Below are positions 1 through 6,713 of a stretch of DNA of 8,681 nt, in pieces. Both the position numbers and the translations under genes were made by a program. The notes under the pieces were generated by a model. That model was given only the letters and a program-made list of their open reading frames with translations. It was not told where the DNA came from and did not search any database. The DNA comes from Gammaproteobacteria bacterium RIFCSPLOWO2_02_FULL_56_15 (GTDB taxonomy: Bacteria; Pseudomonadota; Gammaproteobacteria; Eutrophobiales; Eutrophobiaceae): positions 5,907 through 14,587 of the forward strand of contig MGYR01000188.1 of the NCBI GenBank assembly GCA_001801825.1, given 5' to 3'. The stretch's first letter is position 1. Every line of letters starts with the position of its first letter.

Positions 1-712
1 AAGTATCGGCATTGAACAGGACTTCGGCATCGCTGCCGACGCTGTTGGCCTGCCACATCAGTGTGCCATCCCGGGTCCGGTAAGCGCCAAGCCATCCCTG
101 ACCTGGTGAATCATTGCCGGGATTCGCGGTGATCACATAGTCCTTTACCGTCAGGGGTGCATTGACGCGGGTCTGCAATACGGACAAATCCGCGGTAGGT
201 GTAATCCAGGCAGGCTTCCCGTTCCTGACATCCAGCGCAACCAGGTTGTTATCCGACTGATATAGAAAGATCCGTCCATTGGCATAGGCAGTCCCCCTGT
301 TCAGCAGTGTACAGCATGCGGCAAACCCGGCCGTTCCGCTATCTGCCTCATAGATCCATTCTTTTTCCAGGGTATCCAGGTTAATTGCCAGTATGGTTTC
401 CGGTGCGGCCGTGTGGAGCACGATAATATCCGAGGTGAGCCTGGTGGCTGAGCTCGGCAATACCAGTGGACTTCCGGCATGTCCCTGCAGGTTGCCTGTG
501 GCCAGGGTCCAGGCGGCTTGCAGCCTGCCGATGTTACGATTGTTAATCTGATCCAGCTCTGAATAATTCCAGTTCGAGGTATTGCCACCCGGCATAACCC
601 GGTAGGCAGGGAGGGTGGATAACCGGAGCAGTTCCTCATTCGCATGTACGTGATGCAAAAAGAGCACGTCCAGCAACAAGATCCCCGGAAGCATACTACG
701 ACTCAGTCTCAA
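1..712 (-). CDS. PQQ-dependent (methanol/ethanol-type) dehydrogenase-like protein, 5' part only
   Basis: The frame is open from 712 to the window edge, giving about 237 residues of a family usually near 600. The family comprises periplasmic eight-bladed propeller dehydrogenases that oxidise alcohols with PQQ and a bound Ca or lanthanide ion. Visible family features are LDQINNRNIGRLQAAW near the N-terminus, the GHAGSPLV stretch, an adjacent Cys pair (C133-C134) within AACCTLLNRGTAYANGRIF, then ALDVRNGKPAW and GAYRTRDGTLMWQ propeller repeats. The Cys pair matches the vicinal disulfide next to PQQ in methanol dehydrogenases. I chose TTG at 712 because GAGGGGAG lies 6 nt upstream and it gives a charged signal peptide (MRLSRS, then a hydrophobic core ending HVHA). 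The ATG at 694 has no ribosome-binding site. A stop lies just upstream in frame. At the place of the conserved metal-ligand Glu I read Asp201. The gene follows waaA by 61 nt and may be co-transcribed. Family assignment is fairly firm; substrate is unknown. Confidence 0.8.
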   Translation of the reverse strand, partial: MRLSRSMLPGILLLDVLFLHHVHANEELLRLSTLPAYRVMPGGNTSNWNYSELDQINNRNIGRLQAAWTLATGNLQGHAGSPLVLPSSATRLTSDIIVLHTAAPETILAINLDTLEKEWIYEADSGTAGFAACCTLLNRGTAYANGRIFLYQSDNNLVALDVRNGKPAWITPTADLSVLQTRVNAPLTVKDYVITANPGNDSPGQGWLGAYRTRDGTLMWQANSVGSDAEVLFNADT

Positions 713-718
713 TCCCCA

Positions 719-726
719 CTCCCCTC
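719..726 (-). promoter_or_regulatory. Ribosome-binding site supporting a TTG start
   Basis: On the minus strand GAGGGGAG sits 6 nt before TTG at 712 and 24 nt before the alternative ATG at 694. This spacing decides the start of the quinoprotein gene in favour of TTG. Confidence 0.6.
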
Positions 727-773
727 AATTCGCTAAGCATATAACGCTTGGCATGCCATAAGATAAACCATTT

Positions 774-2072
774 TCAGACTGCTGTCCGGACCGGCATGTG
801 CTCCCGGATCAGATCCATCACCCGATCCACACTCCCGCGATTCTGCTCCACAACCTTTCTTCCGGCCTGTCCCATACCTTGTCGGAGTTCAGCATCTGCG
901 AACAGCCGCATCACCTGCCCGGCCAGTTCATTCACATCCCTGATCCTGAGCAAGGCGCCGGCATCCGCAAGCAGTCGCGTGATTTCACGAAAATTTTCCG
1001 TGTGGGTACCCGTTACAATGGGGATACCGGCCATGGCGGGTTCCAGAACATTATGTCCTCCCGACGGCAGCAAGCTTCCACCCACAAAAGCGAGGTCGGA
1101 TGCCGCATAAAACACGGGGAGTTCACCCATGCTGTCCAGGACGAACACCTGCACTTCCGATTGAACCTGTACCGCGGAGCTTCGGCTGACAACAAGCAAG
1201 CCACTGTCTGATACTAGCCCGATTACCCGGTGGAATCTTTCCGGGTGACGTGGTGCGATAATCAGCAGGCAATCCGGTCGCTGTCCGAGTATCCTTTTGT
1301 GCGCTTCGAGCAACAGTCGTTCTTCACCTTCGTGGGTGCTTGCGGCGATCCAAACCGGCCGCTGACTCGACAACCAGGCCCTGATTGCCTCCCCTTCCGC
1401 GCTGGTACAGTGCGCCGGAGTTACATCAAACTTGATATTCCCGGTGACATATATCCGGCCGGGATCCCCCCCGATTCCCGTAAAACGATGCCCATCCTCT
1501 TCCGTTTGCGCAGCGATCACGGATACATTCCGCAACACTTGTCGGAAAAAAACGGCCAAGCTCGTGTATCCTCTGTACGAGCGTTCGGATAATCGTGCAT
1601 TCACCAGCACGATACTGATCCCGCGATTTCGGCAATAATGATAAAGATTGGGCCAAATCTCAGTTTCCATGACGATCAGCACTTCCGGCCTGATGGCGTC
1701 GATAAAACGACTTATTGCATGGGGCAGATCGTAGGGGAGGTAGTAATGGAGGACCTTTTCACCGAATATCTGTCTGGTGATTGCCGCGCCTGTCGCTGTT
1801 ACTGTTGTTACCAGAATGCAATGATCCGGGTAGCTGATCCCGAGTCTGTTTACCAGGCTTGATGCCGCCTTGACTTCACCCACAGAGACGGCATGGATCC
1901 AAATCAAGGGTTGCGGGGTGGGGATAATATGATTGAAACCGAATCGTTCTGACCATCCATGCCAGTATTCCCTGTTGCTCCGACCGAGCCAAAGCAGCCT
2001 GAGGAGTACAAAGGGCGCCAGCAAGTATAGTATTATGGAATAGAGGAGTCGCAAAAAATACCCCGAGTGCAA
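774..2072 (-). CDS. waaA: 3-deoxy-D-manno-octulosonic acid (Kdo) transferase
   Basis: WaaA (KdtA) transfers Kdo from CMP-Kdo to the lipid A precursor at the inner face of the cytoplasmic membrane, an essential early step of LPS assembly. The 432-residue length is normal for the family. Residues 5-30 form the N-terminal membrane anchor. The N-terminal glycosyltransferase domain carries HAVSVGEVKAA, with Glu66 the expected catalytic base, then METEIWPN (135-142) and NARLSERS (158-165). The C-terminal GT-B domain shows APRHPERF and FVGGSLLPSGGHNVLEPA, the family's CMP-Kdo-binding side. The start is TTG, with GAAGG 4 nt upstream; a stop lies nearby upstream in frame and no ATG is available near the anchor. 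The gene is divergent from the DUF3108 gene and is followed by the quinoprotein gene in the same direction. No separate terminator was seen after it. From sequence alone I cannot tell whether it adds one or two Kdo residues. Confidence 0.95.
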   Translation of the reverse strand: MHSGYFLRLLYSIILYLLAPFVLLRLLWLGRSNREYWHGWSERFGFNHIIPTPQPLIWIHAVSVGEVKAASSLVNRLGISYPDHCILVTTVTATGAAITRQIFGEKVLHYYLPYDLPHAISRFIDAIRPEVLIVMETEIWPNLYHYCRNRGISIVLVNARLSERSYRGYTSLAVFFRQVLRNVSVIAAQTEEDGHRFTGIGGDPGRIYVTGNIKFDVTPAHCTSAEGEAIRAWLSSQRPVWIAASTHEGEERLLLEAHKRILGQRPDCLLIIAPRHPERFHRVIGLVSDSGLLVVSRSSAVQVQSEVQVFVLDSMGELPVFYAASDLAFVGGSLLPSGGHNVLEPAMAGIPIVTGTHTENFREITRLLADAGALLRIRDVNELAGQVMRLFADAELRQGMGQAGRKVVEQNRGSVDRVMDLIREHMPVRTAV

Positions 2073-2273
2073 AACGCCTTCAGCACACCCCGATTACCGC
2101 TGCAAATAATCCGCGAGGATGATACATGACTTATCTGCCAGACGGTTTAGTAAAATATGATGACAGGTTGATGGGAGGGCGGACCGGAAGAACCCGGGCG
2201 AGGGCGCTGTTTCAGTTGTATCCATGGTCATATAATGATTGAATCTTATCACAGTAACATAACCAATACCCCT
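2073..2273. other. Divergent intergenic region between waaA and the DUF3108 gene
   Basis: About 200 nt separate the waaA start from the preferred start of the DUF3108 gene, so promoters for both should lie here. On the plus strand I see a TATAAT hexamer. On the minus strand only AT-rich stretches are visible, such as around 2147-2158, with no well-spaced promoter pair. A minus-strand open frame across this region mostly runs antisense to the DUF3108 gene and shows no family features, so I do not call it. Confidence 0.5.
2208..2236 (+). promoter_or_regulatory. Candidate sigma70 promoter for the DUF3108 gene
   Basis: A perfect TATAAT -10 hexamer lies at 2231-2236. The -35 is poor: TGTTTC at 2208-2213 with a 17-nt spacer. 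Transcription would begin near 2243, which leaves out the upstream ATG at 2235 and agrees with translation starting at 2274. Promoter activity is inferred, not shown. Confidence 0.35.
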
Positions 2274-3011
2274 ATGCAGATCAGAACAGCAGGCACTGTG
2301 ATATTCCTCTGGGTCCTGTGCGGTACACTGCGCTGGTGCAGCGCCGAATCCCTGACCACTTTGCCCCGGTTTTTCACAGCCGATTATTCCCTGCACAGTA
2401 TGGGTGCACGCATAGCAGTCATGCATAGAAGTTTCTCTGCCTTATCCAACGGCGGATATTTGTATCACTCTGAGACCCGTGCAGCAGGACTGCTGGCCCT
2501 GATCAGGAACGATATCGTCACAGAAAGCAGTGAGTGGCAATTTGACGGCGTGGAGATCAAACCTGTTAACTACAATTACCGGCATGACGGTAACGATACA
2601 AAGCGTAATGTGGAGATACGCTTTGACTGGCAGGAAAAGATGATCACCACCACTGTGAATGGTTCGAGTTGGCAGATGCGGATGAAGTCAAGGACGATGG
2701 ACAAATTACTCTACCAACTGGCTATCATGCGTGATCTCTCGATGGGCAAGAAGGATATCAGTTATAGCGTTGCAGACGGTGGCCAGTTGAAGAACTATGA
2801 TTTTGTATCCCTGGGCGAGGAACGGGTTCAGACTCCCATGGGGGATTTCCAGGCCGTAAAACTTGAAAGGTTTAAGCCCGGCAGCAAACGGAGTACCGTA
2901 CTCTGGTGTGCGCCTGAACTGGAATTTCTGCCGATCAGGGTTGAGAGTGTTGAAATCGACGGTAGCACGACCACTGCTGTGATTGAATCACTGTCCGTAC
3001 CCGGTCGGTAG
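2274..3011 (+). CDS. Exported DUF3108 domain protein, function unknown
   Basis: The protein has 245 residues from ATG 2274. The start is chosen because it gives a clean signal peptide: MQIR, a hydrophobic core TAGTVIFLWVLCGTL, then RWCSA before ESL, suggesting export to the periplasm. Starting at ATG 2235 would add 13 residues ahead of the signal, and that ATG overlaps a candidate -10 box. Neither start has a clear ribosome-binding site. The mature part is rich in beta-strand patterns typical of DUF3108: a DYSLHSMGARI-type opening, GLLALIRNDIVTESSEWQF, a KPVNYNYRHDG segment, VEIRFDW, and a late FQAVKLERFKPGSKRSTVLWCAPELEFLPIRVE stretch. The family has no established biochemical role; in many proteobacteria members lie near purine biosynthesis genes, which is not the case here. 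It converges on dsbC with only two bases between the stops. Confidence 0.8.
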   Translation: MQIRTAGTVIFLWVLCGTLRWCSAESLTTLPRFFTADYSLHSMGARIAVMHRSFSALSNGGYLYHSETRAAGLLALIRNDIVTESSEWQFDGVEIKPVNYNYRHDGNDTKRNVEIRFDWQEKMITTTVNGSSWQMRMKSRTMDKLLYQLAIMRDLSMGKKDISYSVADGGQLKNYDFVSLGEERVQTPMGDFQAVKLERFKPGSKRSTVLWCAPELEFLPIRVESVEIDGSTTTAVIESLSVPGR

Positions 3012-3013
3012 CC

Positions 3014-3742
3014 TCAGGACCCCTGGACCGCTTCGAGCAATTCCTCCGGGCTCAGGTAACCTCCAATATGCACTCCCTGCTCGGTATAGATGGCAGGTGT
3101 CCCCTGCACCCCCACATCCTGACCCAGTTGATATTGACGGCTTACCGGGTTATCACAGTCGACCCGGTTCGGTAGTGTATCAAGCTTGGCGTTGGTAAGG
3201 GCGGCCTGCCTGTCTTTTGCACACCAGACAGATACCATGTCGTGATACGTCTCTGAACCTACACCGCTCCTGGGAAAGGCGAGGTAGCGCACTGCGATCC
3301 CATTGGCATTATGCTGCTTGATGTCTTTGTGAAATCGGCGGCAGAAACTGCATTCAATATCGGTGAATACGTATATCGTCCAGGAGGGATTTTCCGGCGC
3401 GAACTCTATGATTTCCGGGTTAGGCACCGCCTGCAGCGCCTCCATTCTGGCCAATTCACGGCTTTTTTCGCTCAGATTCTCCCGTTCCTGCAGGTCATAC
3501 ATACTGCCCTGAATGATGTATCTGCCGTTTGCAGACACATAGACCACTTCTGAACCCAGCACCACCTCATACAGACCCGGGATCTGTGATTCACGAATGT
3601 CACTTGCCGTATACTCGGGGAAATTCTGTTCTACAGTCTTTCGAATCCGTACTTCTGGCGCATTTTCTTCAGCATGCATAATAAAGACCAGGGAAAGCGA
3701 CGATAAGAATAGGCCGAACTGTGCGATTCTTGGATTTTTCAT
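3014..3742 (-). CDS. dsbC: Periplasmic disulfide isomerase DsbC
   Basis: DsbC reshuffles wrong disulfides in periplasmic proteins and is kept reduced by DsbD. From ATG 3742 the protein has 242 residues. Residues 1-24 look like a signal peptide (MKNPRIAQF, hydrophobic core, MHA). Next come the N-terminal dimerisation domain (about 28-90, with GLYEVVLGSEVVYVSANGRYIIQGSMYDL) and a linker helix, followed by a thioredoxin fold. The active site is C131-S-F-C134 in VFTDIECSFCRRFH, the cis-proline is in GTPAIY (T215-P216), and C174/C196 match the second, structural disulfide of E. coli DsbC. A longer reading from GTG 3775 is unlikely because GGTGA lies just ahead of ATG 3742 and the signal peptide begins there. 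xerD and dsbC are neighbours in E. coli; here the ATPase gene separates them. The active site is CSFC instead of the usual CGYC. Confidence 0.93.
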   Translation of the reverse strand: MKNPRIAQFGLFLSSLSLVFIMHAEENAPEVRIRKTVEQNFPEYTASDIRESQIPGLYEVVLGSEVVYVSANGRYIIQGSMYDLQERENLSEKSRELARMEALQAVPNPEIIEFAPENPSWTIYVFTDIECSFCRRFHKDIKQHNANGIAVRYLAFPRSGVGSETYHDMVSVWCAKDRQAALTNAKLDTLPNRVDCDNPVSRQYQLGQDVGVQGTPAIYTEQGVHIGGYLSPEELLEAVQGS

Positions 3743-3886
3743 TGCTTCACCAATAAAAAGTTGTATGGTTAACACCGGTATGGGGAAGACTGGTGGGAAA
3801 AAGTCCCGATAACAGCCAGGTTTTTGCTACTGTTGTTATATATTATATGAAACCGGATCTCCGGGAAAGGAACTGGATGTATCATT
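3743..3886. other. Divergent intergenic region between dsbC and the ATPase gene
   Basis: These 144 nt must hold the start signals of both genes. The stretch 3836-3850 is very AT-rich (repeated TAT), a likely place for a plus-strand -10, but no -35 with correct spacing is evident. A small hairpin GGGA-AAAAG-TCCC lies at 3795-3807, and a short dyad at 3853-3864. I see no recognised operator or riboswitch. Confidence 0.4.
3853..3864. repeat. Short dyad CCGGATCTCCGG ahead of the ATPase gene
   Basis: CCGGA and TCCGG are inverted around a 2-nt centre. The dyad sits between the AT-rich candidate promoter and the AAAGGAA ribosome-binding site, so it could be a small operator or a weak 5'-leader hairpin. 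It is short enough to be chance. Confidence 0.25.
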
Positions 3887-3927
3887 GTGAATACTGTAAC
3901 TGCTACGCCTTTAAACGGAAGACTTAG
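3877..3927 (+). CDS. Possible 16-codon leader ORF overlapping the ATPase start
   Basis: ATG 3877 is preceded at 5 nt by AAGGA (3867-3871), the best ribosome-binding site in this leader. It opens a frame reading MYHCEYCNCYAFKRKT before TAG at 3925-3927. Three of its first nine residues are Cys. The frame overlaps the first 41 nt of the ATPase ORF in a different register. It may be a regulatory leader peptide, a chance ORF, or a sign that a base is missing or extra and the true ATPase start is this ATG. There is no homology evidence. Confidence 0.25.
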   Translation: MYHCEYCNCYAFKRKT

Positions 3928-5674
3928 CCTTGACTATATCCTGGATAGTCTGCAAAAAGACGGCATCATCAATGCAGGCCAGGTTGCCAGATTATATAAA
4001 CTTATTGACAATGATGCCCAGCAAGAGGTTCATCCGCTCGTAATAATCGCCGATCAGGGTTGGCAAAGTGATACCCGTCCGCCCTACCCGCTAAGCCTGG
4101 AGCAATTGACACGCTGGCTGGCCGGCAAGTGTGGCCACGAATACCTGCGCCTGGATCCCTTGAAAATCGATGTTGCCAAGATTACCTCGGTGATTTCCCA
4201 GGCATATGCCGGCAAGCTGCAAATCCTTCCCGTGAATGTAACCGATACCGAACTGGTGATCGCCACTTGTGAGCCATTCATCACCAACTGGGAGTCGGAA
4301 GTCGCCCGGATCACCCGTAAGCGGATCCGGCGTGTCCTTATCAATCCACTGGATTTACAAAGATACCTGACTGAGTTCTATGGAATCAGCCGTTCCATCA
4401 TCGGTGCTGTTGCAAACAACCAAAACCAGACCTTGAATGTCATCCAGAATTTTGAACAACTGGTTGAAGTCGGAAAAATGGGGGAGCCGGATGCCAATGA
4501 CCGCCATGTGGTCAGCCTGGTAGACTGGTTGTTACAATTCGCCTTTGAACAGCGGGCCAGCGATATCCATCTTGAACCCCGCCGAGACAAGGGCAGAGTT
4601 CGCTTTCGCATCGATGGAATCCTGCATAGTGTGCATGAATTCCCAATCCTGCTGATGGGTGCGATTACCAGTCGTCTGAAATCCCTGGGACGCATGGATG
4701 TGACCGACAAGCGCCGTCCCCAGGACGGCAGGGTCAAGACCAGGACACCCGCCGGGAGCGAGGTGGAGATGCGCCTATCAACGATGCCGACGACCTTCGG
4801 CGAGAAGCTGGTCTTACGCATCTTCAATCCCGAAATGCTGATGAAATCCTTCGCCGATCTCGGTTTTACGCTTCACGAAGAAGACAGCTGGCAAAAGATG
4901 GTGAGAAATCCGCATGGGATCATACTGGTTACCGGACCGACCGGTTCGGGAAAAACGACTACTCTCTATTCCGCATTGAAGAAACTGGCGAGACCGGAAT
5001 TGAATATCTGTACCATCGAGGACCCGATCGAACTAGTGGAGCCACTGTTCAACCAGATGCAGGTTCAACCGATCATTGATGTGAGTTTCGCCTCGGGGGT
5101 CAGAACTCTGCTCAGACAGGATCCGGATATTATTATGGTGGGAGAGATCCGGGACCGGGAGACTGCGGAGATTGCAATCCAGGCCGCACTCACCGGACAC
5201 CTGGTTTTATCCAGCCTCCATACGAATGATGCGGCATCCAGTATCACCCGTCTTCTGGATCTGGGAGCTCAACCCTATCTCATCAGCGCATCTTTGTTGG
5301 GTATTTTAGCCCAGCGTCTGGTCCGGACTCTCTGCCCTCATTGCAAGGTACCGGTCAAGGTGGACGTACGCGCCTGGAACAGGCTAATCGCTCCCCAGAA
5401 GGCCAAATTGCCGGAAGAGACCTACACCTACAAGGGTTGTGATGAATGCCGTCACACGGGTTATCTGGGCAGGACTGGCATATATGAAGTCTTGCTGGCG
5501 GACAAGGAATTACGGAACCTGATCAACAGTGGCGCAGATGTGGCAAAGTACCGGGAAGCCGCAATGCATCAGGGCATGCGGGTACTGCAGATAAGCGGCG
5601 CACGTAAGGTCGCTGAGGGGCTGACTACTCTGGAAGAAATCTATTCGGTGGTGCCGCCGGACAGTGATAGTTGA
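3887..5674 (+). CDS. GspE/PilB-family type II secretion / type IV pilus assembly ATPase
   Basis: This 595-residue cytoplasmic hexameric ATPase would power assembly of a pseudopilus or type IV pilus by driving an inner-membrane platform protein. An N-terminal domain (about 60-165, N1E-like, with the LPVNVTDTELVIATCEP segment) is followed by the bipartite core: QRASDIHLEPRRDKGRVRFRIDG (222-244), Walker A GPTGSGKTTT (350-359), Asp box CTIEDPIELVEP (375-386), Walker B region RQDPDIIMVGEIRDRET (410-426) and His box TGHLVLSSLHTNDAA (436-450). A zinc-type tetracysteine follows, C483-P-H-C486 and C518-D-E-C521. All ATPase motifs look intact. The start is GTG 3887: the frame has a stop at 3848-3850 and no in-frame ATG nearby. 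Its ribosome-binding site is poor, since AGGA lies 15 nt away. No platform protein, prepilin, peptidase or secretin gene is in the window, so partners must be elsewhere. I cannot separate GspE, PilB and MshE-like roles, hence no symbol. Confidence 0.9.
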   Translation: MNTVTATPLNGRLSLDYILDSLQKDGIINAGQVARLYKLIDNDAQQEVHPLVIIADQGWQSDTRPPYPLSLEQLTRWLAGKCGHEYLRLDPLKIDVAKITSVISQAYAGKLQILPVNVTDTELVIATCEPFITNWESEVARITRKRIRRVLINPLDLQRYLTEFYGISRSIIGAVANNQNQTLNVIQNFEQLVEVGKMGEPDANDRHVVSLVDWLLQFAFEQRASDIHLEPRRDKGRVRFRIDGILHSVHEFPILLMGAITSRLKSLGRMDVTDKRRPQDGRVKTRTPAGSEVEMRLSTMPTTFGEKLVLRIFNPEMLMKSFADLGFTLHEEDSWQKMVRNPHGIILVTGPTGSGKTTTLYSALKKLARPELNICTIEDPIELVEPLFNQMQVQPIIDVSFASGVRTLLRQDPDIIMVGEIRDRETAEIAIQAALTGHLVLSSLHTNDAASSITRLLDLGAQPYLISASLLGILAQRLVRTLCPHCKVPVKVDVRAWNRLIAPQKAKLPEETYTYKGCDECRHTGYLGRTGIYEVLLADKELRNLINSGADVAKYREAAMHQGMRVLQISGARKVAEGLTTLEEIYSVVPPDSDS

Positions 5675-5721
5675 TCACCGCAGACCGGGCCCTCAGGATG
5701 ATGCATCGGGTTTCCACCCCT

Positions 5722-6639
5722 CTATCCCCTGGGATGATGCGCAGCATGCAGCTGTTTGAGTCGCTCCCGGGCTACATGGGTATAGATCTGGGTCGTCGAT
5801 ATGTCGCTATGACCAAGCAACATCTGCACCACCCTGAGATCCGCTCCGTGATTGAGTAAATGCGTGGCGAATGCATGGCGCAATACATGCGGTGATATAC
5901 CACGATTGATCCCGGCCTTAACAGCATAACGCCGGATCGCGTGCCAGAAGGTCTGTCGTGTCATGGGTTTTCCGCGAGTAGAGGGAAACAGCGTGGCATC
6001 GGGTTTCCTCGGAAAGATTTCGAGGCGTACGGAGGCCAGATACTTTTGCAACCAGTCAACCGCTTCTTCTCCCAGGGGGACCAGCCTATCCTTGTTACCC
6101 TTGCCCGTAATCCGTATCACACCCTGACGCAGGTTCATTTGATCCAGACGTAGGGACACCAGCTCGGAAACCCGCAAACCCGTGGCATAGAGTACCTCCA
6201 GCATGGTCCGGTCGCGCATCCCCAAGGCAGTTTCAAAATCCGGTGCGGCGAGTAATCTTTCCACTTCGGATTCGGTCAGGGATTTGGGTAATGAACGGCC
6301 GGTCCGGGGGGATTCCACATCGGCGGCAGGATCGACCGCACACTGTCCGCTGCGGACCAGATACTGAAATAGCCTGTGCAGGCTGGAGAGACGCCGCGCC
6401 GATGTCTTTACCGACCAGGACCGGCTGGAGAGGTACAGCAGCAATGCCGAGGTATCGGTCTGGAGGATGCTTATGCCCCGACGGCCAAGCCAAGCAGAAA
6501 AATCCGACAAATCACTGCGGTAGGCCTTGAGCGTATTCTCGCTCAGCCCCCTTTCCATCCAGAGGGCATCCAGAAAGTGTTCTATCAGTTGCTGAGAAGC
6601 AGCAAGGGAGTTTGATTCCGCAGTTAAAATCTCAGGCAC
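5722..6639 (-). CDS. xerD: Site-specific tyrosine recombinase XerD
   Basis: XerD acts with XerC at dif to resolve chromosome dimers under FtsK control. The 305 residues match the family length. The N-terminal core-binding SAM-like domain (about 15-105) contains LSENTLKAYRSDLSDF. The catalytic domain (about 115-300) carries a full active site: R156 (ATGLRVSEL), K180 (ITGKGNKDRL), H251 and R254 (HVLRHAFATHLL), H277 (LLGHSDISTT) and the nucleophile Y286 (QIYTHV). I call XerD rather than XerC from the position beside rplS and dsbC and the overall look; XerC is a lesser possibility. The start is GTG 6639, reading MPEILTAES; the ribosome-binding site is weak and the next Met is too late. The start codon lies inside an inverted repeat (6637-6658). 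Its 3' end converges on the ATPase gene with a 47-nt gap and no clear terminator. Confidence 0.92.
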   Translation of the reverse strand: MPEILTAESNSLAASQQLIEHFLDALWMERGLSENTLKAYRSDLSDFSAWLGRRGISILQTDTSALLLYLSSRSWSVKTSARRLSSLHRLFQYLVRSGQCAVDPAADVESPRTGRSLPKSLTESEVERLLAAPDFETALGMRDRTMLEVLYATGLRVSELVSLRLDQMNLRQGVIRITGKGNKDRLVPLGEEAVDWLQKYLASVRLEIFPRKPDATLFPSTRGKPMTRQTFWHAIRRYAVKAGINRGISPHVLRHAFATHLLNHGADLRVVQMLLGHSDISTTQIYTHVARERLKQLHAAHHPRG

Positions 6640-6658
6640 TGAGAATCAGCACTCAGTG
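6637..6658. repeat. Inverted repeat CACTGAG-8 nt-CTCAGTG over the xerD start
   Basis: The two perfect 7-nt arms, 6637-6643 and 6652-6658, are separated by AATCAGCA. The left arm includes the GTG start of xerD (6639-6637). In the transcript this hairpin could mask the start codon; as DNA it could be an operator. No U-run follows, so it does not look like a terminator. Confidence 0.45.
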
Positions 6659-6665
6659 ACCGGTG

Positions 6666-6704
6666 AAAAAGATCCCCCTTCCCGACTGATTCCGGTATGG
6701 GATC
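6666..6704 (-). terminator. Candidate intrinsic terminator after rplS
   Basis: Read on the minus strand, GATCCC (6704-6699) can pair with GGGATC (6676-6671), and an inner CCG/CGG pairing is possible in the 22-nt loop. A TTTTT run (6670-6666) follows directly. It starts 10 nt after the rplS stop. The stem is only 6 bp with a large loop, so termination is probably partial, allowing some read-through into xerD. Confidence 0.45.
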
Positions 6705-6713
6705 CTGGATTCG

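Noticed and set aside
301..645. 114-residue minus-strand open frame
   Set aside because: It overlaps the quinoprotein gene on the same strand in another register; the quinoprotein frame has clear family motifs and this one has none.
749..758. Palindrome TGGCATGCCA between waaA and the quinoprotein gene
   Set aside because: A single 10-bp palindrome with no T-run or second copy; too short to call an operator or terminator.
2094..2426. 110-residue minus-strand open frame
   Set aside because: Half of it is antisense to the DUF3108 gene, the composition is irregular, and there is no ribosome-binding site or family pattern.
4378..4827. 149-residue open frame antisense to the ATPase gene
   Set aside because: Arg/Ser-rich composition typical of an antisense shadow of a conserved coding region.
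5675..5721. Search for a terminator between the convergent ATPase and xerD genes
   Set aside because: Small palindromes (GGGCCC, GATGCATC) are present but no stem with a following T-run on either strand.
5696..5740. Direct repeat GGATGATGC at 5696-5704 and 5732-5740
   Set aside because: Only 9 bp, and the second copy encodes the XerD C-terminus; likely chance, and no attachment-site or element signs nearby.
5671..5859. 62-residue plus-strand frame overlapping the ATPase stop
   Set aside because: It is almost wholly antisense to the xerD 3' end and has no recognisable domain or ribosome-binding site.
5722..6639. xerD as a mobile-element integrase
   Set aside because: Length, motifs and its place beside the rpsP-rplS operon fit the housekeeping recombinase; no attachment repeats or phage genes are visible.
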